Of a stretch of 19,126 nt of DNA, positions 1-10,419 are shown piece after piece. The stretch lies in the NCBI GenBank assembly GCA_015501585.1, contig JADNRY010001007.1:1-19126 (forward strand), written 5' to 3'. Source of the DNA: Rhodocollybia butyracea. Its lineage: Eukaryota; Basidiomycota; Agaricomycetes; Agaricales; Omphalotaceae. Under the pieces are notes generated by a model. The model did no database searches and was not told the origin of the DNA. It was given only the letters and a program-made list of their open reading frames with translations. The stretch's first letter is position 1; each line of letters starts with the position of its first letter. Position numbers and translations under genes: made by a program.

Positions 1-270
1 GCCATAGATGGGCTGAAAGGTGTCTTTTCAGTTTGTCGATCCCTTCATATCAACGCGAGGATTCCGGAAAAACTGGAAAATTTACTTCAAATTTGGAAGG
101 CGTTACACACGGAAAGAGTTTTTCATACAGCAATTTTGCCCATTACGAGCCAATTTGACGATCATTCATGCGGGTTACTAGCGGTGAAAACTTTGTATGA
201 TGTTATGTATCCGGAAGTTCCACAACACACCCAGCCCATCCTCACTCGTTGCGCATGGAGCTCTTCATAG
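1..270 (+). CDS. Ulp1/C48-like cysteine protease, 3' part only
   Basis: One frame is open from the left edge to a TAG at 268-270 (89 codons). It carries SQFDDHSCGLLAV: a Gln (codon 151-153) followed by Asp and then Cys (169-171) in an S-Q-x-D-x-x-S-C-G setting. This is the oxyanion-hole Gln and nucleophile Cys arrangement of Ulp1/SUMO-protease-like C48 peptidases. The catalytic His and Asp would lie left of the window. The frame ends oddly as RCAWSSS; one frame over, from about 254, it reads MELFIGLFRYYTSH, which looks more like a natural continuation up to a stop near 354, so a one-base error near 250-255 is likely. In fungal genomes such proteases are often parts of transposons or their cargo. 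The tyrosine recombinase just downstream on the same strand supports that reading. The catalytic identification is moderately sure; the cellular role is unknown. Confidence 0.55.
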   Translation, partial: AIDGLKGVFSVCRSLHINARIPEKLENLLQIWKALHTERVFHTAILPITSQFDDHSCGLLAVKTLYDVMYPEVPQHTQPILTRCAWSSS

Positions 271-488
271 GGTTATTCCGTTATTACACCAGCCATGTGA
301 GCTTTTGCGACCCGTTTCTTTCATACTTGAAACCCACCTGTTATAACGTACGTAAAGTCTAGTGCAAACAACAATGCCATTGAAACAGGGTACGCATCGA
401 ATCACTCGGAAGATGGTGAAGGTTCAGGTTTGTTCAAGTTGGCATTAGCTTCAGCGTTCTAACTACTTCCATAGAATCGTCACTACAA

Positions 489-2465
489 ATGAACGCCGAC
501 ACTCCCCTCCCTGCTGAGTGCCTTCATCTAGGTATTCAGAGCCCCAAGTCAGCAAAGACAACGGAAAGGAAAGATCTCCAGGTATTATTTAGTGCTGCTT
601 CTTGACATTGAATATCGGTAACCTGGCTCCCAGAAACAGAAAAAGCGGAAGGAGAATCAAAGTTCGGCTACTATCGACTCGGACGTCCTCGTTCCCGATA
701 TGTCAAAAATATTATCATTGACCAACAGTAACGACCTGGAAGCTGGAATACAAATTGAACTTGAAACTGAGGACATTGACAAAGAGGATGGAAATGAGGA
801 CGATAGAAACCTACGAAGGTGCTGAGGCGTTTTTGGAAGAGCTGTCTGGAAACGGCACCAGATTTCCAAACGGCCTGTCCTTCGAGATGGTCCTAACGGA
901 AGTACACCCTAACACGCATAAGACCTATATAAGGTATGGTCCCTGCAAAGGCTTTGCTCGCGGATATCCTGATCATCCCAATACACTGTTAGGCTCCAGA
1001 AACGATTTCAAGCATGGCTAACTGAGCGAGGATATTGTCGGAAAGACGTTGATATCTTCCACTCGGAGTCTTCACTTCACAAGACCATGCCATATATGAT
1101 CGTTCTATGGATTCATGAAAGGCACGTCAGAATCCGCTAGTATGCAAACTAGTAACTGAGTAATACCCCACAGCTGTGATGAAGTCAATTTAGATCTAGA
1201 ACCAAGGCCTGAAGGGACTCAGATTTGCTCTTTCAAGACAGCTATGAAAATGAGAGCAGCACTAACTTATGGTTTCAGTCGAAATTTGAGCATCGGAAAA
1301 TCTCCATGGACCAAAATCCATGATGATAGATGGAGAGGGAACCCCTGTATTTCTGAACATGTCAGGCGATATATGGGGGGCTTTCCCGTCGCAAGGTCTG
1401 AACTTTATTCATTTTGCGAGATCAATCCATTTATTCTTATTACTCGGACAGGCAGCAGCTGGAGAGAGTCCAGTCAGCTCTACAGCATTAACTCTCCAGA
1501 TGCTGCTCGCTATGTGGAAAAGCAAGGAAGAGTTTGTGAAATGGGCCTACACTGACCCCAACTACAACCCCGACAATCCCTGCAGTGTGCATGACTGGGG
1601 GGGATTTTGAAACATATTGCTGCCTGGACAATTGTCATTATAGGATTCAGAACACTCTGTCGAGGCGAAGACATACTCAAGTTGAAAGTTGATAACCTAT
1701 ATTTTAGTGAACGCACAGATCATATTCACATACGCCCATACACTAGTAAATCTAAGCAGCATGGAGGTAAGTGATATATATTGGCAGTTCATGGCGGTTC
1801 AAACGTCGTTCTGAAACTTCACGTTTTGTTTAGGGGTCGAAGGCTTTGATTTATATTTTGAGACAGAGGAGAACATGATTCCTCTTTGCGTATGCAGAGC
1901 CATACGCGACTGGCTCAGGATCAGTGGAATTACCGCAGGTTATCTATTTCCCAGACTGTACGACTACAACCGATTGGGACCCTCCCAAACCCATATGGTG
2001 CGGATCTAATTTAGCAAAAAGAGTGTAGGTAGCTAATCAATGCATAAATCAGGATCAAAGCGAATTTCTGCAGCTGTTCCGAAATATGCTTATGGATATA
2101 GGGCAAGATCCCGATACATTTGGAACCCATGCGCTCAGACGAGGTGGTTGTCAGTGGATGTTTCAGGACCTTAGGATGTCTCTTCCAGATGTTTTGAATT
2201 GGGAAGCTGGAGTCCCGACCTTACCCATTCCATAATCTTGAGATATCTTGCCGCAGACACAGACATTCTCCGGAGGCCACGTTCTTCATTTTTTGATCCC
2301 CAGGCCCAATTTGATGCAAGCCCTGTCACTCTTGTCATCGTAGATGCTTTTGTGCTCACTAAATCATTGTTTCATACCATCACACAATCTTCTACACCCG
2401 TTCTCCATAGAGAGGGATCTCAGCCACAGACGTTGAAGGAGGCATTTACTAGTTCAGCAAAATAG
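489..2465 (+). CDS. Crypton-type tyrosine recombinase (transposase)
   Basis: Exons read from ATG 489-491, with an intron at 582-633, then a lysine-rich and acidic linker, an N-terminal helical region (PNTHKTYIRY, later FQAWLTERGYCRKDVDIF), KMRAALTYGFSRN with GNPCISEHVRRYM, and the catalytic domain. Catalytic positions are visible: Arg in LCRGEDILKL (codon 1661-1663), HALR of the HxxR box (2128-2139), Trp of GSWSP (2208-2210) and the Tyr nucleophile in ILRYL (2244-2246). Introns 1767-1833 and 1998-2052 have good borders and join in phase. Such enzymes cut and rejoin DNA through a phosphotyrosine and mobilise Crypton-like elements without a reverse transcriptase; no reverse transcriptase is seen here. 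The frame needs an extra G in each of the runs 1375-1380, 1597-1603 and 2201-2203, plus shifts near 808 and 1010 and an unresolved join near 1135-1175. All catalytic residues survive, so it may be intact in reality. It ends at TAG 2463-2465. Confidence 0.75.
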
Positions 2466-3999
2466 GTAAACAATACTTTCCTTAAATTACAACGATTACA
2501 GCAGTTTCGGAAAATTGTCCGAACCGAAAAAAATTTGATGTAACTCATATTAATAAATAAACAATTCCGACAAAGGAATTACCTTGCGTGTCTAGCGTGT
2601 GCGCTAGGCGCGCGCATAGCTTGTTCCTTCGTTTATGCTCTTTTACAAAGTTCGTGGTGAGCGTAAAAGCATTTTTGATTTCAAAGGGTGGAGTGGGTGA
2701 AGCAAGGATAGAGACTATTGTTGGGTACAACACGATGATATACAAGGGTGGAGTGGGTGAAGTGAAAACGACTGTTGGGTGCTCGTCAAGTGAAAGGACA
2801 CATCTGTAAAAAAAACGACGCTTCAGAAAGCCAATTGAATAATGATATCTCGAACATACACGCTCATAGTAGATAGGATTATCGAAGCGATCACGAAGAT
2901 CTAAAAGGATGGGCATATTCTTTCATCTTCATCACTTCAAGCCACCTACTCCTCCTATCTGTTACAGGAATAGCACAGATTTCTGTGAACCTCGTATTGT
3001 TGATTGGGGGCTGCGAGACCGCATCGCCTGTCCGGAACGGCTCTTGGTCGACAGTATTAGTATCCACGGCGCACAGAAAAGACGCCATGTGTGGCTGTTC
3101 CTTAAATAGGGACCACCTGGCCAGCTTTCCTTCCAAACTTCCATGTACACTGCCACGAGCCTCGCGGAACGGGCGCTAAGTGCAGCATTGAAAGTTTCTT
3201 TGGTGAGTTTACAACGTCTCGCTGTACGTTATTTTATTCTTTAAATCTCAACTTCAGGTGGTCAAGGAGTTGTGAACGGTTCATACCGATAGTATTATCC
3301 ATTATTGTAGTAGCTAGTATTGTATGTATTTTATTTACCCCTCGAAAACGGACCACTTGTATAACAGTCAATGATATAGGATGATATGCACACCGCATAA
3401 ATTTCCACTTCGACCTGACCAAAGTTACTGCCAAAGTATGCCGCGAAATACAACCTTTCACCAGCCTGCTAAAAGATATTTTTTCAATGCCAGATCACCC
3501 ACAGAACTGCGAGATTCTGAACGAAGGAATATTCCAAGTTATCTTCGAAAACTAATAGTTTCGCAGCCCAGGCCGAAGTACTAGAATCATAAGCATGGTG
3601 ATGAGCAAGCATTCCGGGTGTCCAGATCTCAGTCGATATAAGTGTTTTAAACGGTCAGACTGTCTTCAATATGGGATTTGCACCAAATGGTCAGATTAAC
3701 TGTCCGGGCCAGTCAGACCAATTTCCGTTTACCGTTCAAAAACAAGCCGTCCTGATTATTTGTAGAGTCGTATTGATCTTCCCGTAGCGAGAATCCAGAT
3801 TTGAATGGCTTCGTGGACGTGATAGTATTAATTTTAATGTTACAATGTATTAGGTATGTATAGCCAACAGCGACAGAATGGCACGCGCACAAGTCAAAAA
3901 AGCAGAAGTAGGAGTCGGAGCAGGAACACGGACACGGACAAAGGTTAAAGGCATGGATAGCAAAAATTGCTCAGGAAAACTAGATACCAGGGCGCGATG
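2466..3999. other. Intergenic region without a recognised gene
   Basis: Open frames of 60-123 codons occur on both strands (for example 2545-2916 minus and 3381-3584 plus) but none shows a known motif or a convincing splice pattern. A short candidate at 3143-3202 plus (MYTATSLAERALSAALKVSL) is followed by a possible donor, GTGAGT, but after the best acceptor it stops within a few codons. The main structure is a direct repeat near 2700. Confidence 0.5.
2684..2762. repeat. Exact 19-bp direct repeat at 60-bp period
   Basis: The 19-mer AAGGGTGGAGTGGGTGAAG occurs at 2684-2702 and again at 2744-2762. In both copies a related GACT(ATT)GTTGGGT stretch follows 20-30 nt later, so this is an imperfect tandem duplication of about 60 bp. 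It lies about 220 nt past the recombinase stop codon and could be a subterminal repeat of that element or an unrelated minisatellite. Confidence 0.8.
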
Positions 4000-6480
4000 C
4001 TAATCTGACAAGCAGATGGAGTCTGGATCATCGTCGTCGTCTGCACATAAGGGTCCTCCATTTGAGATATTGGAAGCTTTTTTGCCACTCAGCCTATAGA
4101 TGTGTTTCCATTTCTCATCAGGGAGCTTTAACACCTTATCAAGATATTTTTGTGCCGAAGTCCCAGAATTCCAATCATCTGGAAGCACTAGCATACTACT
4201 GTCCGCTTCTCTTACCCTTGTCGGGTCCGGGCGCTTTTGAAGCAAGGCGCTCCAGGTGGTCAAAGCGTAGAAGACCTATTACCATCTGTCAACGTTTCTT
4301 TCGTCAGAAAAAAATAGGCGATACGTACTGCGACAAGGCTAAGAGCCAGTGCTGCGGAAGGATATCCGGTATTCGATGGCGGTGTATACCCAGTCCATGT
4401 AAGATGAAAAGCGAACACGGACATGACTAGCTCTCCTCGGAGCGCACCGGAGGGCTTCATCAAGTTAGATTCAAAAACCCACGGAATAGCTGTTATACGC
4501 ACTGCTGGATCAAGTGTCTCATAAACAAAATTATTTGCTTTGAGCATGTACTCAACGAAACGAAGCTGGGAACTCTGGCTTTCTTCCAAAAGTACTCGTT
4601 CCGACACCACTCTATAAGCTACATCCCCAATGCCGCACAAGTACTTCCGAACCTCGCGATCCACCTTGAGAACGAAGTAAGTGATGAACATTGACGAAAT
4701 GAGCAACCCCTACCTCTTGTAATGTCTGAGTTGGATCTGCAGGATCCTCGCTCAACAAGGAGTACACCTCCGTGAGCAGCGCTTCTCGGTTGCCAAGACC
4801 CAAGTCGAGACCTTGAGATGTGCACCATGGCAAAAGGTTGGGCATTATACGCTCAATCGAATGGTTCTGAGAGACGACCGGGTTTATCGCCTGTTTCCTG
4901 AATGTGTTTCTCTTTTTTGGGGCGAATGGCCGTCCTTTTGGCGCGAATGGCTGTGATCGCGTTGGTGACGGTCATCGACCCATAGGCCGCCTCGAAAGTT
5001 TGTAAGGAGCTACCGCAATTGTCGTGAAACTCCCACATCAGCGCCTATGTATATCTGTTACTGTATCCAATTCTTATCAACATTGCACAAGCTTACCTCC
5101 CATTTGCCGCAGTGTTCCTTGATGGCGCTGTGTTTAGCCGCTAGTGGTTGGTAGACGGCTTTCCAAAATTTTGCGGGAATGGGATAAACGGTAGAACCAC
5201 TTCTTAGGACAAGGCCACATTTCTCTTCGCACCAGTGCGTACTATCGCAGTCATCCCATATCTCGAGGATCCTTTTCACGTAGGTTGTGCTATCAACATG
5301 CCAGTGGACAGAGGGAGCCGAAGGAACATCACAACGAAAGAAGGTAATGTCGCCCTTCTTCAAAGATAACGGGAACGTGAATTCACTAGTCCTTGGCAGG
5401 GATGCAAATGGACCAGCTAAAGGAGCAGTAGACACATAGGTCGGTTTTTGGGGGTGTTTCGGTAAACGGCTTTGATACATCGGACGCAAGCAATGCAGGC
5501 GAGTATTGACCTTCGAAGAGCAGTCAGATTAATAATGCGGTAAAGTATAAGACTTACTGTTAGGTATTGGAGGATGCGTCCCTTCGAGTCTCCCCTGAGC
5601 CGTGTTACCCTTCCAGGAAAATTCTTCTGCAAAAGATGACATTAATAAACGGCCCGACAGCCTGGGCCGTATGCCATACCTCTTTTCTTGCGTAAAGAAA
5701 GCGAGCTACCGGGGGTGAGTGGAGTATGAGTAGAGATATCGAAAGGATCGGTTATAACAGGATGGATCTCGGGCACTCTATACTCTCCCTGATACCAGCT
5801 TGTGTGACGAGATGGGAATGAAGTTGAAGGCTCCGAATGATAAAATTCAAAAGGGCGCAGCCCAGGACCTGTATGATGCGAAAAATGGCTCAGATAAGTA
5901 GGGTCAAAGGATGTCATTGGCGGATGGTAAGGTAAGGCTTGCATGGGCACTGATTGTGAGGAACAATATGCAACAGAAAAAATGGGATTCGGAGCTCACT
6001 GCGAGGTATAGTCTTTCTCCGCTCCTTTTCGGCGTTGATCGAGTCAACAAATTGATCGACGCCGTCGATCTTATCAAGTTGGAATAAATGAGAGAATATG
6101 CACACTACGAAACGAACTGTACCCAGCCCTCCAAACTTTCTTCGGTGGCTCTGATGAGGGGATCAGAAGGTGTTATCTTATGTTCGATCCCCTGCATTCG
6201 CCTCAGTGGGGCCCAGGTAGCACCTGAAGCATTCGATCCACTCTGAGGGCCAAGGTGGGTACGCCTTTTATATGGCGTAGGGTTGGCCTGAACAGCAGCC
6301 CTCAGGGCGGCTTTCATGGTACTCTTTGTAGTGCCTCGGTTCTTCGCGTTGAATTGCTCGCATAAATCTTTTAAGCGCGATGCGGTTAATGCATCTCTGC
6401 CGCAATATTGTGACTCAACAAACCAAATAAAGAACAGGATACTACTTACAGGTCAATTTTCTCCCTAATGCCATGCTCAT
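4000..6480 (-). CDS. Unrecognised basidiomycete protein, about 688 aa, nine exons
   Basis: Exons, 5' to 3' on the minus strand: 6480-6450, 6394-6123, 6069-6000, 5949-5680, 5626-5558, 5510-5097, 5044-4714, 4664-4329, 4275-4000. All introns are 47-55 nt with GT-AG ends, and phases agree at each join once one A is dropped from two runs (plus-strand T5 at 5445-5449 and T6 at 4913-4918). The total is then exactly 689 codons with stop. Without this, two shorter genes would be predicted: one ending at 4853 and one starting at ATG 4816. The N-terminus (ALTASRLKDLCEQFN, then a basic stretch) weakly resembles a SAP DNA-binding helix pair. A Pro/Ser/His-rich linker follows, then LSLKKGDITFFRCDVPSA with a conserved-looking Trp/Cys region, a basic PKKRNTFRKQAINPVV patch of a kind seen in many Agaricomycete hypothetical proteins, and an acidic tail (ADDDDDPDS). 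No catalytic motif, signal peptide or clear membrane segment is seen. Function is unknown. Confidence 0.65.
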
Positions 6481-8205
6481 CTGGGGGAAGGTGGATTTCA
6501 TTTGCCATGAAAGTCAAAGGGCAGGAGAATTTTGGCCCGTACTTTGGGTGCCTGCACAAGAATATCTTATTATTCTAAAGGAAACTGCGGTGAACGACGA
6601 TGAACAGCAAGACTACGACGTAAACATTTCCGTACACCAGTGGCAACGCGCATAGATAAACATTAAGCATCCGCCTCAATTCTAGAAGGAGATGGACAAA
6701 TTGGGGTATTACCACACTGGCGCAGCCTTTCAGAGAGATACACTTTAAGTTGGTTACTGCGTTTAGGGTATGGCGGGTGTATATGGTTCAGGCAGAGCAG
6801 GCAGGTACGGGTTCAGTTTTCATCGTATCGTGTTGCCTGCAAGTAGGGGCCGAGCAGCAATAAGACTGAAGCTGGTCATTCGAGAAGAGAAAAATAGTAT
6901 GTTCAGGAGGCAGGAGGCAGCGATCGAAGATGGAAGAAAGCCCCATCAGAAACTTCGATTTTCAGGTAGCACTGTTCTATATATATATGGGTATTGGTGC
7001 AGCTGTCGTCCTATCGCATTCGAATCCCTCGGTCAGACTGAAGCAGAATATGTGGCGAATAATAAACACATTTTCGAGACAAAATTCACATTTACGGAAC
7101 GGGCCTGCTACTTAAATCGACGATTGCAGCTACGAGGTCAGTTTTCTTTTCTTTCGGGGCCAGTTATTGGGGTCAAATAGTTGCTTCGCCGACTACGTAG
7201 CAATTTAGAGCCGTCCTGCCGAGCCCTCTCCAATCGCCCGAATGTTCCCAGCCTCGGTAAAGCCCTCCTTTCACATTCAACGGTGATTTCCCAGCCTCCT
7301 CGGCTCAAGCTTAAGAAGAATCTTGGCCCCATGTTCTTCAATAAGGGACAGACTCGAACTTTACGGGAGGATAGTTAGTACAATTCTTTTTCCACATCCT
7401 ACTCTTTCTATCTTATTCATGTACTATTATAAGTAGTAGTGCCTCGTTCGATCAATGTTAGGGCCGCTTCTTTGAGGCGGTCGCTTTTCTGGTCAAACCT
7501 CATGTCGCGGGCTCCGCTTAGCGAATGCAGACAATTAGATCTGCCTACAGTTTGGTCACTCTGAGTCGAGATTGGCTCTGAGCCAATTGTGATACTTTAA
7601 ATCCAGCATCATAAGTATCTTGGCGGAATTTAATGTAGATCTTAGTGCCTGCGTGTCGACTCTCAAAGAAAATCTCTCAGCGAATTCGGATTCTTAGGCT
7701 TTAACTTTGTGCAACGTTATCAGGATCCGTGTACGTAAAAGCGTTTGGGCCCCCGGAGTTATTGCAAGATCCCTCTTCGATGCTATTTCTTGAGTTCCTA
7801 GCTTCCCTTACATATGGATGCGAGGAAGCGAGAAGAAGGCTTCTGACGATAACGTTCGCGGTAGATGAGGCGCCTGTCAGCTGCGCACGTGTGGCTCATC
7901 AAAAATGACAGTTTCATACCGTTTGGGCGTCAGGACTGTCATTTCTGTGAGTGGAAAACACCTTCTCGGATCCGACTTCTCGGTCATTGGAAGGAGTTTG
8001 TGGCTGGGAGGGGAGAGAGTGAGAGCGGGGGGGACTTACACACTTATACCGTAGCCTCTGCCTACTCTGTACTACCTCTCTGGGGGGGCTTGCAGTCTAC
8101 CTTCCCTCTGTGGGTCGAGCTCGCTGCTTCTCTCCGCTGTTCCCACGTAACTACTTTGACCAACAACGGGCGTCAAAATAGACGCTAGCTCTCATTAACA
8201 CAACG
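6481..8205. other. Intergenic region without a recognised gene
   Basis: The longest open frames (6770-7180 plus, 136 codons; 7865-8188 plus, 107 codons; 7138-7341 minus, 67 codons) show no known motif, no signal peptide and no supporting exons. The region contains a palindrome at 7571-7587, an inverted pair ATGACAG/CTGTCAT at 7905-7911 and 7936-7942, and a purine/G-rich tract around 8005-8033 upstream of PET100. The segment just before 8206 must hold the PET100 promoter and the 5' leader, but no clear TATA box is seen there. Confidence 0.5.
7571..7587. repeat. Perfect 17-nt palindrome
   Basis: ATTGGCTC, one T, then GAGCCAAT: two 8-nt arms around a single central base. It could be a dimeric factor binding site or a remnant of an element end. 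No adjacent gene starts here, so its role is unknown. Confidence 0.6.
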
Positions 8206-8562
8206 ATGGGCGGTCCTAACCTTGAGATATTCAAGTTTTCTCTGTATCTTTTCATTCCGATATGTGCTCTTGTGCACTTTGGCGACCCACAGTGGTACCG
8301 GAATACTGTTCTTCCCGTAAATATGATAAAAATGCTTGACTTGCCACCTATTAATTCTCGCCTCAGTATAAAGACCAGTTATTTCCTCCAGAGAAAAGGC
8401 TACTCCAGGCAAGTCTAGTCCTTCAGAGTCGGCCTTATCTATCTTATCGTCCTTCAGGAGTTGCCAACGGACCAAAAGTCTCTTCGAGAAGAACTAACCC
8501 GTATAAAAAACGAGAGATTGGCACGACGCGCAACTAAGGAGAAAGAAGAAAAGAAGTCTTAA
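8206..8562 (+). CDS. PET100: PET100, cytochrome c oxidase assembly factor
   Basis: Three exons: 8206-8316, 8367-8408 and 8458-8562, giving 85 residues. The N-terminus MGGPNLEIFKFSLYLFIPI followed by HFGDPQWYRNTVLP is the hallmark of Pet100, a small mitochondrial inner-membrane protein needed to assemble subunits into respiratory complex IV. Residues 11-25 form the membrane segment. The next exon gives YKDQLFPPEKRLLQ, and the last a charged coiled tail (SLREELTRIKNERLARR) rich in Lys and Glu. Intron 1 (50 nt) is GT-AG. Intron 2 (8409-8457) starts with GCAAGT, a GC-AG intron; reading through it instead gives an unrelated tail with no family resemblance. The length fits the family (about 80-110 aa). 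No indel is needed. It is tail to tail with the dehydratase, 86 nt apart. Confidence 0.9.
8409..8457 (+). other. PET100: GC-AG intron in PET100
   Basis: The donor is CAG/GCAAGT and the acceptor CCTTCAG/GAG. The GC donor keeps strong exon -3 to -1 and +3 to +6 matches, as is usual for this minor splice class. Exons on both sides join in phase 0 into the conserved Pet100 sequence. Confidence 0.8.
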
Positions 8563-8648
8563 TGGATTAGTACGTGCCACTTGCGCATTCTAGGATACTA
8601 TATCTAAATAGTTGCTACCAGTGTATATCTAACAAATCGCTCTATCCT

Positions 8649-10056
8649 TCATACCGTGTAATCGATATTCACAATACGGCCATCGTCGCATACGATATCC
8701 CATTTTCCCGCTGGATCCCTTTCTAATTGAGCTTCAACCTCTTTCTCATATTCCGCCATATTGTCCAGATTGATTTTGAACCCGCCGCAAACGATGAAAA
8801 CTATGTTCCTTTTCCCCCGTCCGAACGAGGTGGAATAAGTGCGTCCAATAGCTGAGGCTTGTATGCTACTGAAAGAGTAGTCGAACACGCCAATTCCACT
8901 AGGGTCTTGTGATCGTCTAAAGATTGAATATTGATGCTTCAAGCCTATTCAGGCTCAAAAATAGGACGGACATACTGGCGAACGCAACCGCCGATTGCAT
9001 GCTCAATTCGTCTGGAACGCTTACACAACGGACGCCACCTTCCCTCTTCAAGGCCATTTGAACAGTACCGACTGCTGGCTGCGAAGCACCTAGAGATCCA
9101 GAAGCTTTCGAAGGAAAAGCGTTGAAATGCGCCAAATCTAATCCGGAGGTTTCATCATGCACTTTCGTCACGTAGGAAGGAAGCTTGGTAGCGAACTCGC
9201 TTGAACCGGACGAGTTTAGCAGAATGCTATGGTGAAAACTGTTTGAGCCTAATGTTCCCAATGCTACTATTGGCACTGAAAAGTCTGTAAGTCGATGCTT
9301 CACGAAATTTCCCTGGTAATTACCGTGGTCCCATTTTGCCTTCTGGCAGCCAACAATGATTCCTGCAAGCATTCCGCCTCCCCTACACTACAGCATATGG
9401 CGTCGGGCTCACTCACCGACCAGCGTTTCAATTGTTCGGAGATTTCACTTATCATGCTGCTGTGCCCTTCCCACAACCTGAGCGACGGTTTGAGAGGAAA
9501 TGCAACGAGGCAAAAAAAGACAAACCAAGGGTGATCGTAAGCGGACATCATAATACTATTCGTCCGCTCAGTTCCAGAGTTTGAACCTTGTGAAGAAGAA
9601 CATACGCATTCTCGTCGGTCATCGCTCGCTCCTTCGCGGCGTCGACAGCCTCCTGATAAAATCTCCCAGTTATTATCACCTGTGCGTTCTGTCCCCGTAA
9701 TAACTCCACCGTACTATCCGCGGCTCCTTCAGGAAGGTATACAGTACATTTCGCCTTGGCGGCATTCGCTGCACATGCTGCAGCAAGTCCTGCATTTCCA
9801 CCAGATGCTATCATAAAATGCGCGTTTTTACCGTATTTTTCAATGGATCGATGTACAAACAAGGACATCCCACGAAATTTGTACGATTGTGAAGGATGTA
9901 CATTCTGTTGTGTTCTCTTTGATCAGCTTCGATATGGTGTACCTCCTCGACATGGATACGAACCTCAAATTTCAGAAATGCGTTGGCACCAAGCAAGCGG
10001 GAAATTGGTGCAGATAGCACCAAAGGTGTCTCTTGCCAGAGATGTGAAGTGTTCAT
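8649..10056 (-). CDS. L-serine/L-threonine dehydratase, PLP-dependent
   Basis: Exons on the minus strand: 10056-9964, 9904-9606, 9555-9526, 9477-9324, 9275-8976, 8916-8649, separated by introns of 48-59 nt. The product is about 381 aa, right for the family. It converts L-serine (and probably L-threonine) to the 2-oxo acid and ammonia in the cytosol or mitochondria. Visible motifs: the PLP Schiff-base Lys40 in SQSYKFRG, the phosphate-binding loop SGGNAGLAAA (65-74), YDHPWLWEGHSSM (about 137-149), the glycine loop SVGGGGMLAG (about 171-180), GSNSFHHSI and VCGGFKINLD near the end. ATG 10056 is the first in-frame ATG after an upstream stop. One base is missing from the glycine loop (plus-strand C run 9380-9383) and one near 8810-8818; adding these makes every intron phase and the total length agree. 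It is divergent from the GH3 gene, 363 nt apart. Serine versus threonine preference cannot be told. Confidence 0.9.
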
Positions 10057-10419
10057 CAGCCTGGCTATCGAAGAAAAGTCGTGTTCATCGATATCGTGAC
10101 GGAGCTCGGACCTTGCGGGCCGTCAATGTTTGCGAACTCAAAGCCCCATGATCACAAGGAGGTACAGGAGTTCCCCTTACTTTACTTTCTGGGGCGATAC
10201 TTCCTTATCTTTCGCTTTTTTTGATATGCTTTTTTTGATGGTATGTTCTTCACTATTTTGACGGAAGATTATCGGAATTCAATCCCCACTTTCTATTCTT
10301 AACAACTAGAAATCTGACGGTCAGCTGTAGGTTACCTCTGTCAGTGTTTTATTCGCGTATAAAAATATATGTAACTTGCAAGTACCTAAGTTACAGCACC
10401 TTGTGCCCTCGCTCACCCA
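10057..10419. promoter_or_regulatory. Divergent promoter between dehydratase and GH3 gene
   Basis: This 363-nt region must carry promoters for both genes. It contains a T-rich tract with GCTTTTTTTGAT repeated exactly at 10214-10225 and 10228-10239, and the GH3 TATA box near 10358. The two genes have unrelated roles, so shared control is not implied. Confidence 0.6.
10358..10367 (+). promoter_or_regulatory. TATA box of the GH3 gene
   Basis: TATAAAAATA lies 62 nt upstream of ATG 10420, a usual distance for fungal genes with a short leader. Just downstream, GTAACTT (10371-10377) and AAGTTAC (10388-10394) form an inverted repeat in the likely 5' leader. Confidence 0.65.

Larger units (their letters stand above)
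1..2465 (+). mobile_element. Putative DNA transposon with protease and tyrosine recombinase
   Basis: The Ulp1-like protease and the tyrosine recombinase lie head to tail on one strand, about 130-220 nt apart. Proximity and strand suggest one element. The left end is outside the window. No terminal inverted repeats are visible to the right of 2465; Crypton-type elements normally lack them and insert at short direct repeats, so the right border cannot be set from sequence alone. The recombinase call is firm; grouping the two genes in one element is inference. Confidence 0.45.

Noticed and set aside
2545..2916. 123-codon minus-strand open frame
   Set aside because: Its SPTPP repeats come from the 60-bp DNA repeat read in reverse; no family motif or exons support it.
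7010..7030. tRNA-like B box (ATTCGAATCC)
   Set aside because: No matching acceptor stem, D arm or anticodon arm can be drawn around it.
6770..7180. 136-codon plus-strand open frame
   Set aside because: No motif, unusual composition and no neighbouring exons; likely chance.
7865..8188. 107-codon plus-strand open frame before PET100
   Set aside because: It occupies the PET100 promoter and leader and shows no family features.
8185..8475. 96-codon minus-strand frame across PET100
   Set aside because: It has no ATG start and is the antisense shadow of the PET100 exons and introns.
8649..10056. Calling the dehydratase a pseudogene
   Set aside because: Both breaks are single bases in homopolymer tracts, and all splice sites and catalytic motifs are intact; sequence error is more likely.
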